Shown here piece by piece: positions 1 to 8,688 of a stretch of DNA of 64,000 nt (positions within the stretch are counted from its first letter, which is position 1; every line of letters starts with the position of its first letter). The DNA lies in contig NZ_OX419519.1 of NCBI RefSeq assembly GCF_948472415.1, positions 620,001 through 684,000 of the forward strand. The letters run 5' to 3'. A program made the translations under genes and the position numbers. The notes beneath the pieces are model-generated. The model ran no database searches. It had not been told where the DNA came from and worked only from the letters and a program-made list of their open reading frames with translations. The stretch comes from Kitasatospora fiedleri. GTDB taxonomy: Bacteria; Actinomycetota; Actinomycetes; Streptomycetales; Streptomycetaceae.

Positions 1-92
1 GCGGCGGCCGGACGTCCGGGGGTCGGACGTCCGGGGGTCGAGCGCGTGCGGGCCGAGGGCGGGCTGGCCAAGCGCCCGACGCCTGGCAGACT

Positions 93-199
93 GACCTGCC
101 GACCTGTCGATCTGTCGACCTACTGGCCCACCGACTTACCGACCTACTGATCTACTGACGACCGATCGACCTGCCAACCTGCCGACCTGCCGACCTGCC
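93..199. repeat. 8-bp degenerate minisatellite (GACCTGCC family)
   Basis: About twelve tandem 8-bp units (GACCTGCC, GACCTGTC, GATCTGTC, GACCTACT, GACTTACC, AACCTGCC and similar) run through this stretch, with one 11-bp irregular unit at 157-167. The period is not a multiple of three and no convincing ORF covers it, so it reads as non-coding. Its last unit runs into the hairpin at 197-236. Positions 1-34 also hold two copies of a GGACGTCCGGGGGTC direct repeat. Confidence 0.8.
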
Positions 200-236
200 A
201 CGGCGCCCCGGCGAGCGAGTCCCGGGGCGCCGTGGC
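197..236. terminator. Perfect 15-bp hairpin, probable terminator
   Basis: GCCACGGCGCCCCGG at 197-211 and its exact reverse complement at 222-236 are separated by a 10-nt loop. There is no U-tract, as is usual in streptomycetes. The hairpin ends 32 bp before the histidine kinase start. It most likely terminates a gene lying off the left edge and insulates the two-component operon. Confidence 0.6.
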
Positions 237-268
237 GCACCGCCGTCCGACCACCCTGGGGGTCTCCC

Positions 269-1738
269 GTGCCCGATCCGGCCTCCCCCGGCGCCACGCC
301 GCCCGCCGTCCCGCTGTCGGGCCCGCCCGCCCCGGGTGGTGCCGACGCCGCGCCCGGCCACCCCTTCCTGGACCGCCTGGCCCGGATCGGCCAGCGCCTG
401 CGCGGGCTGGACGGGCGGTGGCCGTGGCTGTCGGACGTTGCCGTGGTGGCCTGGGCGTTCCTGCTGCTCGGCGTGCCGGAACTGCTGCACGTCGACGGCG
501 ACGAGGAGGGCCCGCGCGGGCACCGCGTGGTCTTCACCCACCTGCCGCTGCCCGCCGCCCTGGCCTTCCAGGCCGCGCTGCTGCTGCCACTGCTGTGGCG
601 CCGCCGCCGGCCGGGGGCAGCGTTCGCCGTGGTGGGCGCGGTGTTCCTGGTGCAGTGGTCGCTGGGCGCGGCGCAGCGGGCGGACGCGGCGCTGCTGCTG
701 GCGCTGTACGCGCTGGCCCTGCACGGGCGGCTGCGGACCCTGGCCTGGGCGTGCGCGGCCAGCGCGGTGGGGGCGGTGGGGGTGGCGGTGCGGATGTCCT
801 CGGCGGTGCCGGTGTGGGACGTGCTGTTCTTCCTGACCACAGCGGTGACGGCGGCCGTCGCGCTGGGCATCGCCGTCCGGATGCGCCGGGCGCGGCTCGC
901 GGGCCTGCGCGAACGGGCGGCCCGGCTGGAGGTGGAGCGCGACCAGCGCAGCCGGTTGGCCGCGGCGGCCGAACGGGCCCGGGTGGCACGGGAGATGCAC
1001 GACATCATCGGCCACAACCTGTCGGTGATCATCACCCTGGCGGACGGCGGCGCGTACGCGGCCCGTTCCACGCCCGAGCGCGGCCGGGAGGCGCTGGTGC
1101 TGATCGGCGACTCGGGGCGGCAGGCGCTGGGCGAGCTGCGCCGGATGCTGGGCGTGCTGCGCGAGCACGGCGACGGCCTCGAACTGGCCCCGCAGCCGAG
1201 CATCGCCGACCTGACCGAACTGTGCGGGCGGATTCGGGCGGCCGGGCCGGAGGTGGTCCACCGCACCGAGGGCGCGCTGGAGTCGCTGGACCGCGGGGTG
1301 CAGCTGATGGTCTACCGGATCGTCCAGGAGGCGCTGACCAACACGCTCAAGCACGCGGGCCCGGCGGCCCGGGCCCGGGTGTCGGTCTCGCTGGCCGGGG
1401 CCCGGCTGCTGGTCCGGGTCGACGACGACGGCGGCCCGCCGGGCGGCGCCCCCTCCCCCGGCGGCCCGCCCGGGGAGGGCCAGGGCGTCACCGGCATGCG
1501 GGAACGGGCCGCGCTGTACGGTGGCACCGTCGCGGCGGGCCCGGCCCCGGGCGGGGGCTGGTCGGTGGTCGCCGACCTGGACGTCACCCCCGCGACCGAC
1601 CTGGGCCTCACCCCGGCTCCCCCGCCCACGAAGCCCACCCCTCTCGCCCCTCTCGCCCCTCCCGCCCCTCCCGCCTCCCCGGCTCCTCCCGCTCCTCCCG
1701 TCCCTTCCGTCCTCGACCCGGCCGGAGGCCCGGCATGA
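269..1738 (+). CDS. Two-component sensor histidine kinase, NarL/DesK type
   Basis: This is a membrane sensor kinase that autophosphorylates on His and passes the phosphate to the response regulator encoded next. Residues about 50-205 hold four or five hydrophobic segments (the sensor/membrane part). A HisKA_3 dimerisation helix follows with REMHDIIGHNLS, phospho-acceptor H244. A HATPase_c domain has the N-box EALTNTLKHA and a GxG-type lid (GVTGMRE). The last 40 or so residues are a Pro/Ala-rich tail encoded by a CTCTCGCCC/CTCC-type simple repeat (about 1630-1715), probably disordered. The GTG start fits the N-terminus; no strong Shine-Dalgarno sequence is visible. The stop overlaps the regulator start as ATGA. 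The signal is not predictable from sequence. Confidence 0.93.
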   Translation: MPDPASPGATPPAVPLSGPPAPGGADAAPGHPFLDRLARIGQRLRGLDGRWPWLSDVAVVAWAFLLLGVPELLHVDGDEEGPRGHRVVFTHLPLPAALAFQAALLLPLLWRRRRPGAAFAVVGAVFLVQWSLGAAQRADAALLLALYALALHGRLRTLAWACAASAVGAVGVAVRMSSAVPVWDVLFFLTTAVTAAVALGIAVRMRRARLAGLRERAARLEVERDQRSRLAAAAERARVAREMHDIIGHNLSVIITLADGGAYAARSTPERGREALVLIGDSGRQALGELRRMLGVLREHGDGLELAPQPSIADLTELCGRIRAAGPEVVHRTEGALESLDRGVQLMVYRIVQEALTNTLKHAGPAARARVSVSLAGARLLVRVDDDGGPPGGAPSPGGPPGEGQGVTGMRERAALYGGTVAAGPAPGGGWSVVADLDVTPATDLGLTPAPPPTKPTPLAPLAPPAPPASPAPPAPPVPSVLDPAGGPA

Positions 1739-2409
1739 CCAGCGTCCTGATCGTGGACGACCAGCCCCTGCAACGCTTCGGCTTCCGGATGCTGCTGGAG
1801 AGCCAGCCCGACACGTCGGTGGCCGGGGAGGCCGGGCACGGCGCGGAGGCGGTCCGGCTGGCCGCCGAACTGCGGCCGGACGTGGTCCTGATGGACATCC
1901 GGATGCCCGGCATGGACGGCATCGAGGCGACCCAGCTGATCGTCGCCGCGGGCGGCCGCTCCCGGGTGCTGGTGCTGACCACCTTCGACCTGGACGAGTA
2001 CGCGCACGCCGCGCTGCGGGCCGGGGCCAGCGGCTTCCTGCTCAAGGACGCCCACCCCGAGGAACTGCTGGCGGGCGTGCGCGCGGTGGCCGGGGGCGAC
2101 GCGGTGGTGGCGCCCGCGATCACCCGCCGGCTGCTCGACGCGTACGCCCACCACCTGCCGGCCCGGCCGCCCGGCCCGGTGGAGGAGGACCGGCGGCTGG
2201 CCGCGCTGACCGGCCGGGAGCGGGAGATCCTGGTCGCGGTCGGCCGGGGCTGGACCAACGGCGAGATCGCCGGGCGGCTGGTGCTCTCGGAGTCGACGGT
2301 GAAGACGCACGTCGGCCGGGTACTCGCCAAGATCGGCGCCCGGGACCGCGTCCAGGCGGTGATCTTCGCCTACGACCTGGGGCTGACCCGCCCCAACCCG
2401 CCCTCCTAG
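1735..2409 (+). CDS. Two-component response regulator, NarL/LuxR family
   Basis: A 224-residue DNA-binding response regulator, translationally coupled to the upstream kinase by an ATGA overlap at 1735-1738. The receiver domain (residues 1-120) has the acidic pair D8-D9, phospho-acceptor D54 in VVLMDIRMPG, a conserved Thr in VLVLTTFDLDE, and a Lys in GFLLKD. The C-terminal LuxR helix-turn-helix begins at LTGREREIL and includes SESTVKTHVGRVLAKI. The length is typical of the family. The pair forms a two-gene operon; its targets are unknown. Confidence 0.95.
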   Translation: MTSVLIVDDQPLQRFGFRMLLESQPDTSVAGEAGHGAEAVRLAAELRPDVVLMDIRMPGMDGIEATQLIVAAGGRSRVLVLTTFDLDEYAHAALRAGASGFLLKDAHPEELLAGVRAVAGGDAVVAPAITRRLLDAYAHHLPARPPGPVEEDRRLAALTGREREILVAVGRGWTNGEIAGRLVLSESTVKTHVGRVLAKIGARDRVQAVIFAYDLGLTRPNPPS

Positions 2410-2750
2410 CAAAGCGGTTCGCCGACCCGCCGGTGCGAGCGCCCCGGCCCGCGCCGGCCACCACTGGGGCCGCGCCGAACCGGTCCGCCGCCGTGCGGCC
2501 GGGCAGCCGTCACCCCCGGCGTCCAGGCCCGGACGGTGGTCCCCGGGGTGGCGGTCGGCGCGGCGCGGTGCCGAGCCGCCGTCAGGTCTTCAAGATCCGT
2601 TCAGGACACCTGGGCCGTGCCGGTCGTCACGGTGCCGCCCGCCGCCCTCCGGAAAGGCGCCTCGACCATGTTCCGCTCCTCGGCCCCGCCGACCGCCAGC
2701 CTCCTGGACGCGGGATCGCCACCGCGTTCGCCCCGCCGGGCCGGGCCCCG
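2410..2750 (+). other. Intergenic stretch with a possible 28-codon leader ORF
   Basis: No recognisable gene is present. An ATG at 2668, preceded by GGAAAGG (2651-2657), opens a 28-residue ORF ending in TGA at 2752-2754. That stop overlaps the GTG start of the PAP2 gene as GTGA. This could be a leader peptide that couples translation, or chance in G+C-rich DNA. I see no clear promoter. Confidence 0.25.
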
Positions 2751-3421
2751 GTGAGCGGCGCGGGGCCGCGTCACTCACCGGCGGTGGCAGCCGCGGCCTG
2801 CGGCGGGGCGTTCGCGCTGGTGGCGGTGGTGGTCGCGGTGCACGGGTGGGCGCCGTTCGGGTTCGAGGCGGCGGCGGTGCGCTGGAGCGTGGCGCACCGG
2901 CCGGGCGCGGCGCGGTCGGTGGCGGTGGCGGTCACGGAGCTGGGCACCGGCGTCCTCCCGTACCTGCTCGCCCTGGCGGCGGGCGCGGTGTCCCTCCGGA
3001 CCCGCCGCCCGGCCGGGGCCCGGCGGACGGCGGTGCTGCTGGCCCCCCTGGTGTGGCTGCTGGCGGGGCAGTTGCTCCGGCAGGGACTGATGCGCGCCTT
3101 CGCCCGGCCGCGCCCCCGCGCACGGGCTGGGCGTTCGACGCCTCGGGTTTCTCCTTCCCCTCCGGCCACGCCTTCACCTCCGCCCTGTCCGCGGGACTGC
3201 TGGCCGTCGCACTGGCCCGGGCCCGGCCCGGAGCCGCCCGCGGCGCGGCAGCGGGAGCGGCCCTGTTCGCCGCCGCGATCGGCACCAGCCGGGTGTACCT
3301 GGGCGTGCACTGGCCGCTGGACGTCCTGGGCGGCTGGCTGCTGGCGGCTGGCTGGCTGGCCCTGGGGGTGTGGCTGCTCGGGCGGCGGGATCGGCAGGAC
3401 CGGCGGGCGGCGGACGGGTAG
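2751..3421 (+). CDS. PAP2-family membrane phosphatase (single frameshift)
   Basis: A type 2 phosphatidic acid phosphatase-like membrane protein that would hydrolyse a lipid or isoprenoid (pyro)phosphate at the membrane. The first part (GTG at 2751 to about 3112) carries three hydrophobic segments and the motif AFARPRP. The second part, in another frame, carries the phosphatase signature GFSFPSGHAF and the final motif SRVYLGVHWPLDVLGG. Both halves are needed for the active site. The frame changes at a run of five C (3113-3117); restoring one C joins them perfectly, so I read this as one gene with a missing base. The GTG start is chosen because upstream codons are not membrane-protein-like. Its lipid substrate is unknown. 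Confidence 0.8.
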
Positions 3422-3469
3422 CGGTGGGCGGAGCCGCCCGGTCGAGGTCCGCCAGCGACGGCGCGGTGC

Positions 3470-3525
3470 CCGTCGGCCTCGGCGGGGCCTACCCGGTCGG
3501 CCGGGCCTGTCGCGAAGGCCGACGG
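3470..3525. terminator. Inverted repeat between convergent genes
   Basis: CCGTCGGCCT (3470-3479) and its exact reverse complement AGGCCGACGG (3516-3525) could fold into a 10-bp stem closing a G+C-rich loop. It lies between the convergent PAP2 and kinase genes and may terminate both. The large loop makes this moderate evidence. Confidence 0.4.
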
Positions 3526-3535
3526 CCGGCCCCGG

Positions 3536-5238
3536 TCAGGACTTGACCACCTTGAGGATCTTGCCGGTGGCGCCCGCGGTGAGGTAGCCGCCCTCGTCGT
3601 AGTCGCCGGAGAGGTAGTAGCGGATGGTGATCTCGTCGGCGAACCAGCCGTAGTCGACGAGCAGATAGGTCGACTTGGGGGTGGGGACGCCGAGTTTGGT
3701 CTTGGCGGTGGCCAGGACGGTCGGGATCTGGTTCCAGTCGATCTTGGTGAGGTCGGCGGGGTCCTCGCCCGGGATGACCGTGCCGCCGGGCTCGCTGGTG
3801 ATCTTGCCGTTGCGGTAGCTGACGTTGTCGTAGTGCTTGGGGTTGTCCTTGGTCAGCACCTTGGCGCTGGCGTACTCCGGATAGATCGACATGTCGATGA
3901 CGGTGGTGCTGCCGGTGGCCGCGCGGATCTTCTCGACCAGGCCGCGGGCCCCGTCCGGGGTGAGCAGGCCGGTGCCGGGGCGGTGGCGGGGCCGGGGTCG
4001 GCGGCGGACGGCGCGCCGGACGGGGCGGTGGCGGACGGGGAGGCGGTGGTGGGCGCGGCCCCGGGGGTGCCCGAGGTGCCGGGGGCGGTGGCGGGGGCCT
4101 TCGCGGCGGAGTCGGTGCCGCCGGGCTTCGCGGAGTCGAACCACCCCTGCTGGAACGACCAGCCCAGGAGCCCGGCCGCGACGGCGGCGGCCAGCACGGC
4201 CGTCAGCACCGGTCCGGTACGTCGTCGGCGGCGGGGCGGGGGCGCCGTCTCGGTGGGCGCGTGCGGGAGGGCGCCGGCCTCGGTGGGGGCGTACGGCGGC
4301 GGGGTGTGCGTCCCGGTGGGGCGGTACGGCGGCGGGGAGTTGGTCTCGGTCGGGGAGAAGGCCGGGCTGCCGCCGAGGGTGCCGTCGATGCCCTGTTCGG
4401 CGGCGGCGAAGAGCCGGTCGAGGCGGGCGGCGTCGGGCCGGTCGGCGGGGTCGCGGGCGAGCAGCGCGGTGAGGGTGGGGCCGAGCGGGCCGGAGCGCAC
4501 CGGTGGCGGGAGCGGCTGGTCGAGGACGGCGGCGAGGGTGGCGATGCTGTTGGCGCGGCGCAGCGGGTGGTGGCCCTCGACGGCGACGTACAGCGTCATG
4601 CCGAGCGACCAGAGGTCGGAGGCGGGGTCGCCCTCGTGGCCGCGGATGCGTTCGGGGGCGATGTACTCGGGCGAGCCGATCAGCGCGCCGGTGGCGGTGA
4701 GGCTGGTGGACTCGCTGAGCGCCGCGATGCCGAAGTCGGTGAGGACGGGGGTGCCGTCGGTGCGCAGCAGGACGTTGCCCGGTTTGACGTCGCGGTGCTG
4801 GATGCCGGCCGCGTGGGCGGCGGTGAGCGCGGCGAGCAGGCCGCGGCCGATCCGGGCGGCCTCCGGCGGGGAGAGCGGGCCGCGGGTGATCCGGTCGTGC
4901 AGGGAGCCGCCGGTGACGAGTTCCATCACCAGCCAGGGGTGGGCGAGTTCGGCGTTGTCGACGATGTGGTGGATGGTCACCACGTTGGGGTGCTGGAGCC
5001 GGGCCAGCGCCTGGGCCTCGCGCAGCACGCGTTCGCGCAGTTCGTGGGCGGCGGCGGGGTCGGCGGCGAGCATCGCCGGGTCCGGCGGGCGGACCTCCTT
5101 GAGCGCGACCTCGCGCTGCAGCATGGTGTCCCTGGCCCGCCAGACCAGGCCCATTCCGCCGCCGCCGAGCCGCGCCAGCAACTCGAAGCGGCCGTCGATC
5201 AGTTGGCCGCCCGGCCCGGCTGTCGTCATGGCGCACAT
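3536..5238 (-). CDS. Membrane-anchored Ser/Thr protein kinase (single frameshift)
   Basis: A eukaryotic-like kinase that phosphorylates proteins on Ser/Thr. The kinase domain (about residues 15-270) has the glycine loop LGGGGMG, ATP-binding K47 in VALKEV, the catalytic loop HRDVKPGN (D150), the DFG motif at D168 and SPEYIAPE. A Pro/Thr-rich juxtamembrane linker follows, then a transmembrane helix (VLTAVLAAAVAAGLLG) and an Ala/Thr/Pro-rich extracellular stalk ending in a globular domain of about 140 residues with no PASTA motif. That last domain is in a different frame: one base is missing in the G run at 3977-3980, and adding it restores a continuous reading to the TGA at 3536. The start may be ATG at 5238 or 5229 (MTTAGPGG); neither has a good ribosome site. 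The sensor function of the external domain is inferred. Confidence 0.88.
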
Positions 5239-5272
5239 CGTAGGGGCTGGGGCGGACGGTCCCCGAACGCCC

Positions 5273-6697
5273 CTACCCGGCGGCGGGGGCGAGGGCGACC
5301 TCGGGCCCGTGCTGGCGGGTGCCCCAGCCGGTGCGCAGGCAGGTGAGCGTGGCGTACCAGCGCACCGGGCGCAGCACCGTCCAGGACCAGGCGACGGCGA
5401 GCGGGGTGAGCGCCCAGGTGGCGAGCTGGGAGCGCAGCGGCTGGTCGGAGCGGCGCAGGGTGAGGTAGCGCAGGGTCTGCCCGGCGACGATCAGCAGCGG
5501 GACGGCGAGGAGCACCGGCGGCAGCGGGACGCCGGTGCGCCAGGTGCGGGTGAGCAGCAGGGCGGCGGTGGCGGTGGCGGCCAGGTGCTGGTACCAGCGC
5601 AGCACCTGGGCCAGCAGCGCGGGGTGGGTGAGCGGAAGGTAGCGCACCCGCCACAGCGAGCGGATGGTGGAGCCGCGCATCCAGCGCAGGTACTGGCGCA
5701 GGTGGTGGCCGACGCGCTCCGGCATGGCACTGAACACCAGGGCGGTGGGCTGCTGGACGACCCGGCCGCGCCGCAGCGCGTAGAAGGTGAGCAGCGAGTC
5801 GTCGGAGAAGGTGACGGGCCGTCCGGCGAAGGTCTCGGTGAGGTACGCCTCGCGGTGGTCGGTGAGGACCGCGGCGCGGTAGGCGGCGAGCGAGCCGGAA
5901 CAGACCATGACCGCGCCGAGCGGGGAGAGCGCGGAGCGGTCGACGAGCTGGTTGGTGACGTACCAGAGGTCGGTGATCCGGCTGATCAGGCCGTGCCGGT
6001 TGTTGTGGGCGAGGACGACGCCCGCCACCGCCTGGACCCTCGGGTCGGCGAGGGGTTGCAGCAGTTCGTGCAGGGCCCGCGGGTCGAGGCGGGCGTCGGA
6101 GTCGACGGTGACCAGGACGTCCGCGCCGGGGCAGTGCGCGGCGGCGGCGAGCTGGGCGGCGCGCTTGCCCCGGTTGGCCTGGCGCTGCCAGGTGGTGCGG
6201 ACGCCGGCCCGCTCGGCGGCGGCGAGCCACCACGTCCGCAGCTCGGTGCAGTCGGTGGCGGAGCCGTCGTCGACGATGTGCACGGACTGCGGGGGCCGGG
6301 CCTGGGCGAGCAGGGAGGCCAGGGAGGTGCGCAGGTAGCCGGGGTCCTCGTTGTACAGCGGGACGAGGACGGCGACCTCCAGCCGGTCGAGTTCCCGCTG
6401 CTGCCCGGCGTCGGCCCGGACCGGGCGCTCGGCGAGGTAGAGGACGGTCTGCACGAGGAGCGCCAGCGCGAGCGGCGCCCAGGCCCAGTCCGTCCAGCCC
6501 CCGCCCGTCCCCGTCGCGGCGCCCCAGGCGCGCAGCCCGTAGCCGGCCGCGACGACCGCGAGCAGGAACAGCCCGGCGGTGGCGGCCAGCAGCACCCCCG
6601 GCCGGTGGCGGTGCGCGACCAGGGGGCGGTCGCCGTCACCGTCCGGGCGGTCGGCGGCAGCGGTACCGGCCGGGCGGCGGTCGCCGTCAGCGGCCAC
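5273..6697 (-). CDS. Family 2 glycosyltransferase, hyaluronan/chitin-synthase-like
   Basis: A processive membrane glycosyltransferase that would polymerise a sugar from a nucleotide-sugar donor and export it. Two hydrophobic helices lie near residues 33-55 and 70-90. The GT-A domain follows with LVPLYNEDP, HIVDDGS (D143-D144), VTVDSDARLD (D199, D201), the acceptor-site motif TFSDDSLLT and the QYLRWMRGS version of QxxRW. At least three C-terminal hydrophobic segments could form the export channel. The DxD/QxxRW combination is typical of HasA/NodC/cellulose-synthase-like enzymes. The polymer made cannot be predicted. The start overlaps the end of the small LAKTG peptide gene by 11 bp, so the two are probably co-translated. 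Confidence 0.88.
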   Translation of the reverse strand: MAADGDRRPAGTAAADRPDGDGDRPLVAHRHRPGVLLAATAGLFLLAVVAAGYGLRAWGAATGTGGGWTDWAWAPLALALLVQTVLYLAERPVRADAGQQRELDRLEVAVLVPLYNEDPGYLRTSLASLLAQARPPQSVHIVDDGSATDCTELRTWWLAAAERAGVRTTWQRQANRGKRAAQLAAAAHCPGADVLVTVDSDARLDPRALHELLQPLADPRVQAVAGVVLAHNNRHGLISRITDLWYVTNQLVDRSALSPLGAVMVCSGSLAAYRAAVLTDHREAYLTETFAGRPVTFSDDSLLTFYALRRGRVVQQPTALVFSAMPERVGHHLRQYLRWMRGSTIRSLWRVRYLPLTHPALLAQVLRWYQHLAATATAALLLTRTWRTGVPLPPVLLAVPLLIVAGQTLRYLTLRRSDQPLRSQLATWALTPLAVAWSWTVLRPVRWYATLTCLRTGWGTRQHGPEVALAPAAG

Positions 6698-6836
6698 GGC
6701 GGAACCCCACCCGCACGCAGAGCACCCCGGCCGCGACCAGCACGGCGGCGACCGCCACCATCCACCATCCGGCGACGGTCAATCCGCCCAGCACCAGCAC
6801 ACCCGCACCGGTCTTCGCCAACTGGTTCTGATACAT
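6687..6836 (-). CDS. 49-residue LAxTG sortase-signal-like membrane peptide
   Basis: A tiny protein with the layout of an isolated cell-wall sorting signal: LAKTG at residues 6-10, a hydrophobic span of about 28 residues, then the basic tail FRRGR. LAxTG is the pentapeptide recognised by class E sortases in streptomycetes (known, for example, from long chaplins). Here there is no N-terminal signal peptide and no external domain. The ATG at 6836 has a GAGGG ribosome site about 6 nt upstream. The gene overlaps the following glycosyltransferase gene by 11 bp, suggesting a joint role in assembling or anchoring the polysaccharide machinery. That role is inference; it could equally be a small regulatory membrane peptide. 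Confidence 0.6.
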   Translation of the reverse strand: MYQNQLAKTGAGVLVLGGLTVAGWWMVAVAAVLVAAGVLCVRVGFRRGR

Positions 6837-7123
6837 GCCTGCCCTCACGGGTACGGTGGACGAACGGTCCTCCCCACCGTCGCCGCCGCGCGCCGCTGAC
6901 GCACCGTCAGGCGGCGGAACGGGTGAGCCCCGCGCCGGGGCCGTCCGCGCCGGGTGCGAGGATCGGGACACGCACGGAGGACTCGCCCGCCGGCACCGCA
7001 GGCGCCCGGTGACCGGCCCACTCCCGTCGTACGAGGGCGGTGGCGGCGCGCGCGAGGGCGGTGGCGGCGGGTGGTGGCGGTGGCGGCGGGTGGTGGGCGG
7101 ATCTGGGAGGGTGGCAGGTGCCG

Positions 7124-7141
7124 GCACACGTGTCCGTGTGC
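7124..7141 (+). promoter_or_regulatory. Inverted repeat GCACACG-N4-CGTGTGC before the monooxygenase gene
   Basis: Perfect 7-bp arms with a 4-nt spacer lie 24 bp before the GTG start at 7166, just ahead of its ribosome site. The position suits an operator or a 5'-UTR hairpin. The rest of 6837-7165 is G-rich low-complexity sequence (GGTGGCGGC repeats at about 7030-7100) with no recognisable gene. Confidence 0.4.
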
Positions 7142-7165
7142 GTACCAGACACCAGAGGAGCAGTC

Positions 7166-7492
7166 GTGATCTTCATCGCTGTGAAGTTCACCATCCGGCC
7201 CGAGCACAGCGCGGACTGGATCGAGCGGGTCGGGGAGTTCACCTCCGCCACCCGCGCCGAGGAGGGCAACGTCTTCTTCGAGTGGTCCCGCAGCGTCGAC
7301 GACCCGCACCAGTACGTGCTGTTGGAGGCGTTCCGGGACGGCGAGGCGGGTGCCCGGCACGTCGAGTCGGAGCACTTCAAGACGGCGATGGCCTGGATGC
7401 CGGACTCGATCGTCCGGACCCCGGAGATCATCAACGTGGAGGTCCCCGGCAGCGGCTGGAGCGCGATGGCGGAACTCGGCCCGCGCGGCTGA
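7166..7492 (+). CDS. ABM-domain quinol monooxygenase-like protein
   Basis: A 108-residue single-domain protein of the antibiotic-biosynthesis-monooxygenase (ABM) ferredoxin-like fold, related to YgiN-type quinol monooxygenases. Visible family features are the opening strand VIFIAVKFTIRPEH, the EEGNVFFEWSRS strand-turn, YVLLEAF, and the His-Phe helix HVESEHFKTAM. Such proteins are small cytoplasmic dimers that oxidise quinols or similar aromatics without a cofactor. The GTG start at 7166 is set by GAGGAG at 7155-7160. It is convergent with the TerC gene and appears monocistronic. The substrate is unknown. Confidence 0.85.
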   Translation: MIFIAVKFTIRPEHSADWIERVGEFTSATRAEEGNVFFEWSRSVDDPHQYVLLEAFRDGEAGARHVESEHFKTAMAWMPDSIVRTPEIINVEVPGSGWSAMAELGPRG

Positions 7493-7537
7493 GCCCGCCG
7501 CCGCCGGGCGGCCGGGCGGGCGGTGCCCGACGAGCGG

Positions 7538-8500
7538 TCAGGCGCCGGCCGCCCGGTCCCGGCGGCGGGAGGCCAGCAGGCTGGCCGCGGTGGTGACGAC
7601 CAGCACCACCACGATGAAGCCCAGCGAGAACGCGATGCCGATCTCCGGGACGTGCACGCCGCTCTCGTGCAGCGCGTGCAGGATCAGCTTGACGCCGATG
7701 AAGCCGAGGATCACCGACAGGCCGTAGGACAGGTAGACCAGCCTGGTCAGCAGGCCGCCGATCAGGAAGTACAGCTGGCGCAGGCCCATCAGCGCGAAGG
7801 CGTTGGCGGTGAAGACGATGTAGGCGTCCTGGGTCAGGCCGAAGATCGCCGGGATCGAGTCCAGGGCGAACAGCAGGTCGGTGGTGCCGATCGCCAGCAT
7901 GACGGTCATCATCGGGGTCATCAGCCGGCGGCCGTCCACCCGGACGAACAGCCTGGTGCCGTGGTACTCGTCCGTGGACGGGACGCGCCGCTTGATCAGC
8001 CGCAGCAGCCACCCCTCGTGGTACTCCTCCGCCTCCTTGTCCTGCCCGGCCTCCCGCAGCAGCTTGACGGCCGTCCAGACCAGGAACGCGCCGAACAGGT
8101 AGAACACCCAGGAGAACCGTTCGACCAGCGCCGCGCCGCCCGCGATGAAGACCGCCCGCAGCGCCAGGGCGACCACCACCCCGAACATCAGCACCCACTG
8201 CTGGTAGATCCTCGGCACCGCGAACTTGCCCATGATCAGGATGAACACGAACAGGTTGTCGACGCTCAGCGACTTCTCCGTGACGTACCCGGCGAAGAAC
8301 TCCACCGCCGACCGCGACCCGGCGTACCCCCACACGAAGCAGCCGAACAGCCCCGCCAGCACCACCCACACCGTGGTCCAGACCCCGGCCTCCTTGATCG
8401 AGACCTCGTGCGGCTTGCGCCCCCCGATGAAGAAGTCGGCCACGATCAGGGCGATCAGCACCGCGATGGTGCCGGCCCACAGACCCGCGGACACGTCCAA
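7538..8500 (-). CDS. TerC/Alx-family integral membrane protein
   Basis: A 320-residue multi-helix membrane protein of the TerC/Alx family, which handles metal ions (Mn2+ efflux in characterised members) or tellurite resistance. Family signatures are the acidic membrane motifs EKSLSVDNLFVF and TTDLLFALDSIPAIFGLT with their intramembrane Asp residues, and the last helices ending in ASRRRDR. A TTG start at 8500 is chosen because AGGAG sits 6 nt upstream (8511-8507); a GTG at 8494 is the alternative. No Mn riboswitch is evident here, unlike the UPF0016 gene at 39.6 kb. It is convergent with the ABM gene. Confidence 0.9.
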   Translation of the reverse strand: MDVSAGLWAGTIAVLIALIVADFFIGGRKPHEVSIKEAGVWTTVWVVLAGLFGCFVWGYAGSRSAVEFFAGYVTEKSLSVDNLFVFILIMGKFAVPRIYQQWVLMFGVVVALALRAVFIAGGAALVERFSWVFYLFGAFLVWTAVKLLREAGQDKEAEEYHEGWLLRLIKRRVPSTDEYHGTRLFVRVDGRRLMTPMMTVMLAIGTTDLLFALDSIPAIFGLTQDAYIVFTANAFALMGLRQLYFLIGGLLTRLVYLSYGLSVILGFIGVKLILHALHESGVHVPEIGIAFSLGFIVVVLVVTTAASLLASRRRDRAAGA

Positions 8501-8688
8501 GGCTGCTCCTCGAGGTCCCGTCGAAAGCACCATCCTGACCGGCCGGAACCGCCCCGCCCGCACGACACACCCGGACGCCCCGGACGGAGGGCGGGTGGGG
8601 GTCGGAGCGGGAATTGCGGACGGGAAGTGGCCGGTGCGGTCCGTAGCGTGGCGGTAGGCGAACCACTCGACGGGAGAACCCGCACCGC

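Noticed and set aside
3833..7012. 1059-codon plus-strand ORF opposite the kinase and glycosyltransferase
   Set aside because: It is an antisense shadow: composition is Gly/Ala/Arg-rich with no domain, while the minus strand has complete catalytic motifs.
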